64,000 nt of DNA, from the NCBI RefSeq assembly GCF_037963835.1, contig NZ_CP150145.1, forward strand, positions 1,116,001 to 1,180,000, in the 5' to 3' direction. Positions 9,185 to 17,307 of the stretch are shown piece by piece. Under the pieces are notes generated by a model, which saw only the letters and a list, made by a program, of their open reading frames with translations, made no database searches and had not been told where the DNA came from. Within the stretch, counting starts at the first letter, position 1. Every line of letters begins with the position of its first letter. A program made the position numbers and the translations under genes. The stretch is from Paenibacillus sp. FSL H8-0332 (GTDB taxonomy: Bacteria; Bacillota; Bacilli; Paenibacillales; Paenibacillaceae).

Positions 9185-9711
9185 GTGACGCAATTCTATC
9201 TTATCCGCCATGGTGAACCGCAGTGGGTTATTAATGAGCAGTACAAGTTGAAGGGGCATGGCCGGGATCTGGTTCCTCTTACCGCTTCAGGAGTCAACCA
9301 AGTGTTTCTGGCAGCACGGGATGAGCGTCTGCGGGATGCTGACCTGATCGTCTCTTCTCCGTATACGCGGCCGCTGCAATTTTATCCAAGGAATTAGGTT
9401 TGGACATAAGGATTGAATTCGATCTCAGGGAATGGCAGCCCGACTTAACTTTTGAATATGATTCATTAGAGCGGTTGACAGAGCTGGGGAATGATTACGA
9501 TGCTCATCAAGGAGTCTATCCTCCAGGGGAAACTAAGCTTTGGGAATCCAAGGAGCTGCTGAGGAACCGAGTGGAGAAGGTGATTGACCAATATTTGGGC
9601 TTCCAAAAGGTGATTATTACCGGACACGGTATGGCTTTTCGTACCTTGGTAGGAGAAGAAGCAGAAATTCCACATGCCTCAATCAGCGAGTACACTAAAG
9701 TGAACACCTAA
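9185..9711 (+). pseudogene. Histidine phosphatase (phosphoglycerate-mutase-like) broken by a frameshift
   Basis: The first part (GTG at 9185) encodes an intact catalytic start, FYLIRHGEPQW, and the family segment SSPYTRPLQ, then runs into a stop after FYPRN. The remainder continues in another frame from about 9379 (ILSKELGLDI ... DLREWQPD ... VIITGHGMAFR), including the second catalytic His region. In intact relatives LQ is usually followed by TAAIL; here LQ joins directly to IL, which fits loss of ten bases near 9377-9379 (a net -1 shift). Both halves are otherwise clean, so the loss looks recent. The product would be a short, inactive protein unless frameshifting occurs. Confidence 0.85.
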
Positions 9712-9766
9712 TTGTGTTGGCTCTTTACCTGCCTGTCCTCCTAAAACGTGAATGGGGGAACGATAC

Positions 9767-10633
9767 ATGCATCCAAACATGCATCCAAAATTGATCTTAA
9801 TCGAGGGTCTACCCGGCTACGGGAAGTCCACAGCGGCACAGCTGGTTTATGAAATTCTTACGGAGATGAATATGGGCGCTCAGCTTGTCCTGGAAGGGAA
9901 CCTGGATCATCCCGCTGATTATGAGGGAGTAGCCTGCCTTACACAAGCAGAATACGATGAGTTGTCGAGAACCTGCGGCGGGAATCCGCGGGAAGTATTA
10001 AGCGCGCACACTACCTGCCAAGACAACTATTACCTGGTCGGGTACCGGAAAATAATAAATGATCACGGTCCTCTCCTTCCGAAGGAATGGATGGGCACAT
10101 TGGCACGGAAGGATGTATATGAACTGCCGCTGGCTCAGCACAAAGAACTGATTACAGCAAGGTGGAGGCAGTTTGCGGAGAGGGCTTTAACGGGGCCGGA
10201 TACGTATGTGTTTGATTGCTGTTTTATTCAAAATCCTGTGACTATGGGGATGATCAAGCACGATGCAGCCGAGGACTACATGATAAGCTACATTCAGGAA
10301 CTGGAGGCCATTACAGCCGGATTGAATCCGCTGCTGATGTATATTGAACAGGACGATCTGGAGCATTCTTTCCGCAAAGCGGTCCGCCAAAGACCCCTGG
10401 AGTGGTCGGAAGGGTTCATCCAATATTACACCTCACAGGGATATGGCCTGAGACAGGGACACCAGGGCATAGAAGGAACTCTGAGGGTGCTTGAGGCCAG
10501 ACAGAAACTGGAGGGAATTATATATAACCGCGTAAACATGGATAAGATCAAAGTCAATAATTCTTCGTATGATCTTCCGGCGTATAAGCAAGATTTAGCG
10601 GGGAGACTGGCAGGGTATTTAGAGCGTGAATAA
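9767..10633 (+). CDS. P-loop NTPase, probable small-molecule kinase
   Basis: A 288-residue protein with an N-terminal Walker A motif IEGLPGYGKST (about residue 10), then a kinase-like layout with a region TYVFDCCFIQNPVTMGM that resembles the lid/substrate part of uncharacterised nucleoside-kinase-like proteins. The ATG at 9767 lies seven bases after GGGGGA; an ATG at 9752 overlaps that site. No membrane segment. It may form a loose cluster with the nucleotidyltransferase-like gene and the broken phosphatase upstream. I do not recognise the substrate; related proteins are often annotated only as AAA or hypothetical. Confidence 0.75.
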   Translation: MHPNMHPKLILIEGLPGYGKSTAAQLVYEILTEMNMGAQLVLEGNLDHPADYEGVACLTQAEYDELSRTCGGNPREVLSAHTTCQDNYYLVGYRKIINDHGPLLPKEWMGTLARKDVYELPLAQHKELITARWRQFAERALTGPDTYVFDCCFIQNPVTMGMIKHDAAEDYMISYIQELEAITAGLNPLLMYIEQDDLEHSFRKAVRQRPLEWSEGFIQYYTSQGYGLRQGHQGIEGTLRVLEARQKLEGIIYNRVNMDKIKVNNSSYDLPAYKQDLAGRLAGYLERE

Positions 10634-11043
10634 CGCGTCTTCGTAGAGTTACTGTTAATAGCTGCGTAATACCTGAGGTGATCATTTGGGTGTTGGCGCG
10701 GTAAGTGGGGGCTTAAGTGGTAAGTGAGGCTTAAGAAGAAGCCTGGAAATCGTGTATGAATTACAACATTCGCTGCTTCTGGAGCGTCAACATGGCGAAA
10801 TCCTGCACAAAGTGGAGCGACCGATGCTCCTAAGAGCGTTAATTTGTTAGAAATCATGCAAAAAGTGCAACATTTGTTGCAATCGTGACAATTGCTGCTG
10901 CCGGATCAGAGGCATGCCTTACGTTGCAGCTAAGGGGAGAATTATCGCATACCTTAACTCGCTTACCTTAACTTACTGCCACGGCAAAATGTTACCATAG
11001 GCCTTAACTTACTGCTAAGGCCTGCTACGGCAAAACAATCGAA
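10634..11043. repeat. Gene-free intergenic island with degenerate ~51-nt units and a short direct repeat
   Basis: No credible gene in about 410 bases. Units beginning AAATC(G/C/A)TG start at 10747, 10798 and 10851, spaced 51 and 53 bases, with weak similarity along their length. Nearer the end, CCTTAACTTACTGC followed by CGGCAAAA occurs twice (about 10963 and 10999). The unit start resembles the inverted 18-nt motif at 8502-8519 (shared core TGTAYGAATTACA). Function unknown. Confidence 0.5.
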
Positions 11044-11044
11044 A

Positions 11045-11082
11045 GAGAGGCACTCCGTCCGGGCGGAGTGCCTCTCTTTTTC
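11045..11082 (-). terminator. Bidirectional-looking intrinsic terminator
   Basis: A perfect 12-bp stem (GAGAGGCACTCC pairs with GGAGTGCCTCTC) with a short GC-rich loop and a T-run on the plus side; the minus side is also followed by T-rich sequence. It lies about 100 bases beyond the stop of the alpha/beta hydrolase gene, which reads toward it. Confidence 0.8.
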
Positions 11083-11180
11083 TGTAGATCAAAGTTCAGT
11101 AGTAACATTGGTCTTCACTGTGCAGACGAACGCCAGCATCAGACTAACACCAGACCAGTACGTGCGTCTGCATCAATAGG

Positions 11181-12143
11181 CTAATCCGCCGTAGGCTGTA
11201 GCCGCATAGATTCGGCAGGCAGGTGGCGGGCCAGCCAGTCTAGCACATCGGCCGTGACCTCGTCCCGGTTGACCTCGTTCAGCATCTCATGCCGGCCTCC
11301 CGGATACAGCTTGCACTCAACATCCTGAAGCCCCTGCTTCCGGTATAACTCAGCCAGACGCATCACCCCTTGACCGTTCATCCCCACAGGGTCCTTCTCG
11401 CCCGCGAATAGGTAAACCGGCTTGTCACTGCACAGGGTCCGCAGAGTAGACTTGGTATGAAGCTCGCGCAGCATATGGAAGAAATCCCGGAAGAAGCGGG
11501 TGGTACAGATCGCCCCGCAGTACGGGTCGGCAATGAAGTGGTCCACTTCCTCCGGGTCGCTGCTGAGCCAGTCAAAAGCCGTCCGCACCGGAGAGAAGGA
11601 GCGGTTGTATGCACCGAACACAATTCCGTTCAACAACACGCTGCGGTGATGGTCTCCCTGGAGTCTTAACTGCATCGCCGAGAGGGATTCCGCCATCCGC
11701 AGCATACTCCGGGGCCCATTGGTACCGCTGAGGATGAAGCCGCTGTAGATCTCATGGCCTTCTTCACACATCAGCTTTTGAGCCAGAAAGGAACCCATGC
11801 TGTGGGCGAACAGGTAGATAGGAGCTTGCTCATGCCGGGAGCAGGCAATGCCCCCAAGCTGCAGGAGATTGCGCCGCATCCAGTAGAAGCCGTTCTCTCC
11901 GCTGTCACCGAGCAGATTGACTCTGCCGGCGGTAAGGCCATGTCCCCGGTGGTCATTGGCATACACGGCATAACCGGCTGCGGTGAGCGCCGAAGCGAAC
12001 CGGGCATATCGCGCAGCCGTCTCACACATACCGTGCGCAATCTGCACAATTCCCCGGATCTCCGTTCCCGCGTCCGGCAGCCATTCATAGACATGGATTT
12101 GGACATCTAAGGGATCAGTCATGGTAAAAGTGTTCTCAGTCAT
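11181..12143 (-). CDS. Alpha/beta hydrolase, monoacylglycerol-lipase-like
   Basis: A 320-residue serine hydrolase of the Hydrolase_4/lysophospholipase group. Visible: the oxyanion region VQIAHGMCE, the segment ANDHRGHG typical of monoglyceride lipases, the nucleophile elbow AHSMGS (Ser near residue 116), the acid region LFAGEKDPVG and the catalytic His in GGRHEMLNE. No signal peptide, so cytoplasmic. It stands alone on the minus strand, upstream of the bidirectional terminator and downstream of manA by about 90 bases; it could be read together with manA. Physiological substrate unknown, probably a lipid ester. Confidence 0.88.
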   Translation of the reverse strand: MTENTFTMTDPLDVQIHVYEWLPDAGTEIRGIVQIAHGMCETAARYARFASALTAAGYAVYANDHRGHGLTAGRVNLLGDSGENGFYWMRRNLLQLGGIACSRHEQAPIYLFAHSMGSFLAQKLMCEEGHEIYSGFILSGTNGPRSMLRMAESLSAMQLRLQGDHHRSVLLNGIVFGAYNRSFSPVRTAFDWLSSDPEEVDHFIADPYCGAICTTRFFRDFFHMLRELHTKSTLRTLCSDKPVYLFAGEKDPVGMNGQGVMRLAELYRKQGLQDVECKLYPGGRHEMLNEVNRDEVTADVLDWLARHLPAESMRLQPTAD

Positions 12144-12232
12144 CGCCTGTCCTCCTGAAAGTGAAGTTCAGCATTCCTAGCGTAAAGAGTACCTTGTGCT
12201 ACCCTAATCCAAGTGCAATGCAGTCCGGCTGC

Positions 12233-13201
12233 TTAAGGCAGATAAGAGCGCAGCACGGTAGATTGTCCTTCAATGCTGTAAGCGCCCAGGCTGGAAGGGA
12301 GCAGATAACATTCGCCAGCCGCATAAGGCTGGGAGCCGCCCTCCCAGATCAGGTGGCCGCTGCCCTCGCAGATCACCAGAATGGTGAAGCTGTCATCTGT
12401 AGTGGCGAGCTGCCATTCGCCGGCGACCACACCTTTTTCAACAATGAAATATGGAGAGGAGGCAATTTGCAGCCATTCCCCGGCCACGGCACCATCCGTC
12501 TTCATCGAAGTCGCGCCTGCTCCCTCATAAGCGGTCACATTCAGGGAATCCTCGATATGCAGCTCGCGCGGCTTCCCGTCGAGACCCGGACGGTCATAAT
12601 CGTAAATCCGGTATGTAGTGTCAGAGTTCTGCTGGATCTCCGCTACAACGACACCTGCGCACAAGGCATGTACAGTCCCGGCAGGGATATAGAAGGAGTC
12701 TCCGGCAGCTACAGTTACTTCCTGCAGGCTGTCCATAACCGTTCCGTTCTCCAGCGCGTCCTTCAGCATCTCGCGGGTGACGCCTTCCTTCAGGCCGTAG
12801 ATGATTTTGGCGCCTGGCTTGGCGTCCAGCACGTACCACATTTCGGTTTTGCCCAGCTCGCCCTTAGGCAGGCCGGCATAATCATCCGTAGGGTGTACCT
12901 GCACGGAGAGGTTATCGTTGCAATCCAGCAGCTTGATCAGCAGCGGGAATCTTCCGCCTTCTTCCGTGATGCCCTTGCTGCCGAACCACTCGTGCCCGAA
13001 CTGCTCTCGGATGGCATCCAGGCCTTGTCCGGCCAGCTCGCCGTTGACAACAGAGGAGGTGCCGTTCGGATGATCGGCAATCATCCAGCCTTCGCCGATA
13101 TGGCCTTCCGGCAGATCCAGGCCGAATTTCTCCAGCGCCCGGCCTCCCCAGACACGTTCTTTGAATTCCGGCTGAAATTTCAGAGGATATGGTTTCGTCA
13201 T
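12233..13201 (-). CDS. manA: Mannose-6-phosphate isomerase, class I
   Basis: A 322-residue zinc-dependent isomerase interconverting mannose-6-phosphate and fructose-6-phosphate. The N-terminus LKFQPEFKERVWGGR, the segment GEGWMIADHPNG and the zinc-site motif LSVQVHPTDDYA are diagnostic of the type I ManA/Pmi family, with further ligand region AGTVHAL. The length matches Bacillus ManA/GmuF proteins (about 315). It sits between the hydrolase and the tRNA-modification pair, all on the minus strand. No phosphotransferase system gene is adjacent, so a role in mannose catabolism or in sugar-nucleotide supply cannot be decided here. Confidence 0.95.
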   Translation of the reverse strand: MTKPYPLKFQPEFKERVWGGRALEKFGLDLPEGHIGEGWMIADHPNGTSSVVNGELAGQGLDAIREQFGHEWFGSKGITEEGGRFPLLIKLLDCNDNLSVQVHPTDDYAGLPKGELGKTEMWYVLDAKPGAKIIYGLKEGVTREMLKDALENGTVMDSLQEVTVAAGDSFYIPAGTVHALCAGVVVAEIQQNSDTTYRIYDYDRPGLDGKPRELHIEDSLNVTAYEGAGATSMKTDGAVAGEWLQIASSPYFIVEKGVVAGEWQLATTDDSFTILVICEGSGHLIWEGGSQPYAAGECYLLPSSLGAYSIEGQSTVLRSYLP

Positions 13202-13266
13202 TACAACATCTTCCTTCCTGATAATAGAATGATCTTCAGTTACAGGGGGCTTGCTGCCTTCAGATG

Positions 13267-13866
13267 CTAGCCCCTTTGTCTCTTCTCTACAGCTACAACA
13301 TACGGCGCAGACTCGCGCTGAAGCTGCCGGTACACGATAGTCTGCGCGTCCTGCTGGGCCAGTCCGGCGGCCCAGGCTTCGACAGCGGCGGCTTCGCGGC
13401 CGCCGCCTTCGTGGCCGGGATACAGCACGGCCGTGATGATCCCGCCCGGGCGAAGCAGCAGCAGCGCGGCCTCCAGCGCGGCCAGCGTGCTCTGCGGCTC
13501 GGTGATGATGGTCTTATCGGCATCGCCTGCGGGCAGATAGCCGAGGTTGAACATCACCGCCGCGACCGTTCCGCGCCAAGCGGGCGGAACGGCTTCAGCC
13601 ATGGCTGCATGGCTCTGCTGCAGCAGCGTCACGGGAGCCAGCGCAGCAGGCGCTTCCTCCCGGGCCAGCCGCAGGCGCTCGCCGGCAAGAGCCAGCGCCT
13701 GTGGCTGAATGTCGAACCCGTACACCCCGCCGCGCGGCCCGGCCGCCTTGGCGAGGAACAGGGTGTCGGCTCCGGTGCCCACGGTGGCGTCGATAGCCCA
13801 TCCGCCCGACGAGAGCCGCTCAGCGGTCAGCTTATGGGCGAAGCTAAGGACAGACAGGAAGCCCAT
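13267..13866 (-). CDS. mnmM: tRNA (mnm5s2U34)-methyltransferase, YtqB/MnmM type
   Basis: A 199-residue class I SAM-dependent methyltransferase. The glycine motif is DATVGTGADTLFLA (about residue 27) and the acidic strand end is YGFDIQPQAL; the segment VMFNLGYLPAGDKT-like (about residue 110) is typical of the YtqB family. In B. subtilis this family (now MnmM) makes mnm5 from nm5 on the wobble uridine of tRNA. Its start overlaps the stop of the radical SAM gene by one base (TGATG), as in the ytqA-ytqB pair, which supports the call. The gene is unusually Ala/Gly-rich and higher in GC than its neighbours. Confidence 0.88.
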   Translation of the reverse strand: MGFLSVLSFAHKLTAERLSSGGWAIDATVGTGADTLFLAKAAGPRGGVYGFDIQPQALALAGERLRLAREEAPAALAPVTLLQQSHAAMAEAVPPAWRGTVAAVMFNLGYLPAGDADKTIITEPQSTLAALEAALLLLRPGGIITAVLYPGHEGGGREAAAVEAWAAGLAQQDAQTIVYRQLQRESAPYVVAVEKRQRG

Positions 13867-14822
13867 CAGCCCTCCCTCCAGTACTTACCCTGCCAGGTGT
13901 CGCGTGCTGCCAACTCGTGATCTATCGCATTCAACACTTCCCATTTCTTGAGGCTCCACATCGGGCCGATCAGAGCATCGCGCGGGGCGTCACCGGTCAG
14001 CCGGTGGACGATCATGTCCGGCGGCAGAATTTCCAGCGAATCGGCAATGAGCTTCACATACTCATCCCGCTCCAGGAACCGCAGCAGCCCGGCTTCATAC
14101 TGCTTCACCATCGGCGTTTTGCGCATGAGGTGAAGCAGGTGGATTTTGATCCCCTGAACCCCCATATTCGCTACAGCAGCTACGGTCTCCAGCATCATCT
14201 CATGCGTTTCTTGCGGAAGTCCGTGAATGATATGGGTACACACCCGGATGCCGTGACGGCGGAGCTTGGCAACAGCTTCAGTATAGCAGGCGGTATCATG
14301 CGCGCGGTTAATCAGATCCGAGGTGGACTGATGAATGGTCTGAAGCCCCATTTCCACCCATAGATAGGTGCGCTGGTTCAGCTCCGCGAGATACTCCACT
14401 ACATCATCCGGGAGGCAGTCGGGGCGGGTGGCAATGGCGAGGCCGACAACCCCGGGCTGCTGCAAAATGACTTCATAATATTCCCTTAGCTCCTCGACAG
14501 GAGCATACGTATTAGTATAGGCCTGGAAGTAGCCGATATATTTGGCATTCGGCCATTTCTGATGCTGGCGGTCGCGGATATGGTTGAACTGGGTGACCAG
14601 GTCATCCCGGCGGCTTCCGGCGAAATCGCCTGAGCCTCTGGCACTGCAGAACGTACAGCCTCCTTTGGCGATGGAACCGTCTCGGTTCGGACAGGTGAAG
14701 CCTGCATCGAGCATGACCTTGAACACCTTGGTATCCATCTGCCCGCGCATTTCGTAGTTCCAGGTATGGAACCGTTTATCCCCCCACAGAAGCGGAGAGG
14801 AGGCCTGTAAAAGATTAGACAT
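13866..14822 (-). CDS. ytqA: Radical SAM protein of the YtqA family (MnmL)
   Basis: A 318-residue radical SAM protein of the TIGR01212 family. The cluster motif is spread as C-x10-C-x2-C around TCPNRDGSIAKGGCTFC (about residue 44), as in Elp3-like enzymes. In Gram-positive bacteria YtqA has been proposed (as MnmL) to act together with YtqB/MnmM in maturing wobble uridine from cmnm5 to mnm5. Overlap with the ytqB gene supports a shared pathway. The N-terminus LLWGDKRFHTWNYEMR is typical. The start ATG at 14822 is close to a GAGC-type weak ribosome site (AAGGAG at about 14830). Confidence 0.9.
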   Translation of the reverse strand: MSNLLQASSPLLWGDKRFHTWNYEMRGQMDTKVFKVMLDAGFTCPNRDGSIAKGGCTFCSARGSGDFAGSRRDDLVTQFNHIRDRQHQKWPNAKYIGYFQAYTNTYAPVEELREYYEVILQQPGVVGLAIATRPDCLPDDVVEYLAELNQRTYLWVEMGLQTIHQSTSDLINRAHDTACYTEAVAKLRRHGIRVCTHIIHGLPQETHEMMLETVAAVANMGVQGIKIHLLHLMRKTPMVKQYEAGLLRFLERDEYVKLIADSLEILPPDMIVHRLTGDAPRDALIGPMWSLKKWEVLNAIDHELAARDTWQGKYWREG

Positions 14823-14941
14823 GTGCAGCTCCTTTCATTAACCTTCCCATTGTATCAAAAATCCGTGACGAACGTAACAATCCCTCCCGGAATTCCGCCG
14901 AAAAAAAGCTGGAAATAGGCCGTGAATTACTGCGAATTGGC

Positions 14942-14970
14942 TTGAAAATGCTTACACATTATGTTATATT
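14942..14970 (+). promoter_or_regulatory. Sigma-A-like promoter for the 57-residue gene
   Basis: TTGAAA (14942-14947), a 17-base spacer and TATATT (14965-14970), about 100 bases upstream of the small gene at 15069. Confidence 0.6.
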
Positions 14971-15068
14971 TAAAGTGTTAAAAAAGCCGCTGCAGCAACC
15001 ACAATCACATGCTTTGAATTCATAATTTCGTGTCGTCCGGTCCATACTAAACCTTAGAGGTGATAACG

Positions 15069-15242
15069 ATGAATTCTCCAACGGTATTTGCTGATAACAA
15101 AGGTTCGATTGATGTGCAGCTGACTCCCGATGAAGCTCTCGCCCTGACAGGCGTAGAATTTAACGGCAACCACAAGATCAAGACAGAAGCGCAGCGGAAG
15201 ATCCGCAGTGCGTTTGAGAAGACGTTCGAGTTCGATAAATAA
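15069..15242 (+). CDS. Small soluble protein of unknown function (57 residues)
   Basis: A 57-residue polar protein beginning MNSPTVFADNKGS and ending in a Lys/Arg-rich helix (KIKTEAQRKIRSAFEKTFEFDK). The ATG lies seven bases after AGAGGTG, and a good sigma-A-like promoter lies upstream. No Cys, no membrane segment. The ordered strand-then-helix composition suggests a folded or partner-binding small protein, but I do not recognise the family. It stands alone, about 200 bases before trmB. Confidence 0.7.
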   Translation: MNSPTVFADNKGSIDVQLTPDEALALTGVEFNGNHKIKTEAQRKIRSAFEKTFEFDK

Positions 15243-15442
15243 ATAGCAGTCCGCTGAACGGCGGGCCGGTAATGCAGATACAAGACGCACGGAACTTTCG
15301 ACCAGTCCAACAGGGGCAGGATGGAGGTTCCTTTTCTTTTGCTGAAATCCCTTTACTTTTGCCGGTAAGTTCGGCACAATATTGCAAGTGGCATTTATCC
15401 TATTCACAGATAAGGCAATAAGAGATAAGCGGAGGAGTACCT

Positions 15443-16159
15443 ATGCGTTTACGCGGAAGAAAAGGAATACGTGAAAGTCTTGAGGAGCAGACCGACCTGG
15501 TCATCCTGGAACCACGCAGCCTGAAGGGGCGCTGGTCCGAATTGTTCGGCAATGACCATCCGATTCATGTGGAATTCGGAATGGGCAAGGGGCAGTTTAT
15601 CAGTCAAATGAGCTTTAAATACCCGGAGATTAATTTCATCGGCGTGGATATGTATGACGAGCTGGTGCGGCGTGCAGCCGAGAAGGCCCGGAATGTATGG
15701 GAGCCGGCAGGCGAAGCGACACCACCGAACGTGAGAGTGGCCCTGGCCAATATCGATTACGCAGAGGAAGTGTTCGCTCCGGGGGAGCTGGAACGGATTT
15801 ATCTGAACTTCAGTGATCCCTGGCCGAAAAGCAAGCATGCCCGCCGCCGCCTGACGCATCCGCGTTTTCTTGATAAATACCGCGGACTGCTCAGTCCGCT
15901 TGGCGAGATCCATTTGAAGACGGATTCCCGCAGCCTGTTTGAATTCTCGCTTAATGCATTTGCCGACTACGGTCTGCAGATGAAGAATATTTCGCTTGAT
16001 CTGCATGAGGACGGCGTGATCAATGAAGAGCATGTCATGACCGAATACGAGACCAAGTTCTATGGCCGCGGCGTGAACATTCACCGCTGCGAGGCGATTG
16101 TCGGAGACGAGGCGCTGAAGCAATATCAGGCCACACGTCTGGACAAGTACCGCCTCTAG
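15443..16159 (+). CDS. trmB: tRNA (guanosine(46)-N7)-methyltransferase
   Basis: A 238-residue SAM-dependent methyltransferase that forms m7G46 in the tRNA variable loop. Visible: N-terminal MRLRGRKG typical of Bacillales TrmB, SAM-binding motif EFGMGKGQF (about residue 44), NFIGVDMYDELV, and the family signature YLNFSDPWPKSKHARRRL (about residue 122). The C-terminal TEYETKFYGRG is also characteristic. GGAGGAG lies a few bases before the ATG. A strong terminator follows at 16184. Monocistronic. Confidence 0.97.
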   Translation: MRLRGRKGIRESLEEQTDLVILEPRSLKGRWSELFGNDHPIHVEFGMGKGQFISQMSFKYPEINFIGVDMYDELVRRAAEKARNVWEPAGEATPPNVRVALANIDYAEEVFAPGELERIYLNFSDPWPKSKHARRRLTHPRFLDKYRGLLSPLGEIHLKTDSRSLFEFSLNAFADYGLQMKNISLDLHEDGVINEEHVMTEYETKFYGRGVNIHRCEAIVGDEALKQYQATRLDKYRL

Positions 16160-16183
16160 GCTGCAATACCGGTAATTACAGCA

Positions 16184-16222
16184 AAAGGCAGTCCGGTTCA
16201 TTCATCCCGGACTGCCTTTTTT
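16184..16222 (+). terminator. Intrinsic terminator of trmB
   Basis: Stem AAAGGCAGTCCGG / CCGGACTGCCTTT with an 10-base loop, followed by a T-run. It starts 25 bases after the trmB stop. Confidence 0.9.
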
Positions 16223-16364
16223 GCCTTCCTTGCCTAGTTCCTTACTCTTCCAAGTGTGGTAAGACGATTGAATGATTTCTGGTAACGCAATAATATTCTT
16301 TTTTGCGCAATGTATAGTTCGCCTGTTCGCTAGAGGTATTCGCTGGCCGGACGCCCCTTAGGCA

Positions 16365-16892
16365 TCATATCCACAGGGCAAGCGTACCGGCTGCGACTCC
16401 AGACCCAATGACCGCCCCTGCGAGGACATCAGACGGATAATGCAGTCCAAGGTAGATCCGGGAGAAGCCGACTGTGCAGGCCAGAGGAAGCAGGACCGCA
16501 GTCAGGACAGGATAGGCTATCATATAAGGAACCGTTGAGGCGAAGATAGCGGTCGTATGGCCTGAAGGAAAAGAGTGATCCTTAAGCGGATTACGGAACG
16601 TATTGGTATCCGGCAGGGCCAGATAGGGCCGCAAGCGCGGGTAGAGCTTTTTGGCGATAGCGACGGGTACATGGCTTATCGCCAGCGCGGCCAGTGCCTG
16701 AAGTCCTGTAGTTCTCCATGGCTGCGGGCACACTGCCCAGACCAGGAGATTGATGCCGATCGCGCTTGTTGCACCTCCGAGATGAGTGAGGTAGAAAAGC
16801 CAGAAGTTCAGAAACGGATTGTGCATCCGTCCGTTAATCCATTGAAACACCCGCTGCTCCAGGAGATGCAGTTTCTTGAATAAAGGTCTCAT
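16365..16892 (-). CDS. PAP2-family phosphatase (lipid phosphatase / undecaprenyl-diphosphatase-like)
   Basis: A 175-residue membrane phosphatase with the three PAP2 motifs: KLYPRLRPY, PSGHTTAIF, and SRIYLGLHYPSDVLAGA. About five hydrophobic helices. The ATG at 16892 is preferred because GGAGGG lies seven bases upstream; the open frame reaches 84 bases further without a ribosome site. Relatives act on undecaprenyl diphosphate or phosphatidylglycerophosphate-type lipids in the membrane. It is divergent from the glycosyltransferase gene, with about 415 bases between them, so a shared role in cell envelope assembly is possible but unproven. Confidence 0.88.
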   Translation of the reverse strand: MRPLFKKLHLLEQRVFQWINGRMHNPFLNFWLFYLTHLGGATSAIGINLLVWAVCPQPWRTTGLQALAALAISHVPVAIAKKLYPRLRPYLALPDTNTFRNPLKDHSFPSGHTTAIFASTVPYMIAYPVLTAVLLPLACTVGFSRIYLGLHYPSDVLAGAVIGSGVAAGTLALWI

Positions 16893-17034
16893 ATCATGTC
16901 CCTCCGATAGTCCGGCTAAAAGAGTTCTGGCGCAGCTCAAGCAGCAGATTTCACGACCTGAAGCTGTCTTTATCATACTTTTTTAAGGTAACCCGTTCAA
17001 GAAAAAGCTCGGGTCCGCTCGAAAAATGTCTCTT

Positions 17035-17064
17035 TTGACTTGTGAGCCCCAAAGCGACTACAAT
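17035..17064 (+). promoter_or_regulatory. Sigma-A-like promoter before the glycosyltransferase gene
   Basis: TTGACT (17035-17040), an 18-base spacer and TACAAT (17059-17064). It leaves an untranslated leader of about 235 bases before the ATG at 17308. I see no recognisable riboswitch in that leader; it contains no open frame of note. Confidence 0.6.
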
Positions 17065-17307
17065 GATTCAAGCGGGAAGTTCGCGTTTATAAGGTAACAG
17101 AGAAATAAGGAGCCAGCCAGTACACTGGAATCCATATTCATATCTTGTGAAACGGGACATAACACAATTCGGAATCCTGCCCGGAACTAAGGGGAAATTC
17201 TTGTCTACAGTAAGGGATGCAACAAAAGGGTCAGATAGAACGTTAGCAAGTTAGAGAGAGAAAGAGAAAAAACATCAAGATTTGGAAAAAGGGGGCATCT
17301 AAAGATC

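Noticed and set aside
12161..13270. 369-residue plus-strand frame across manA
   Set aside because: The minus-strand ManA has full family motifs; the other frame has none.
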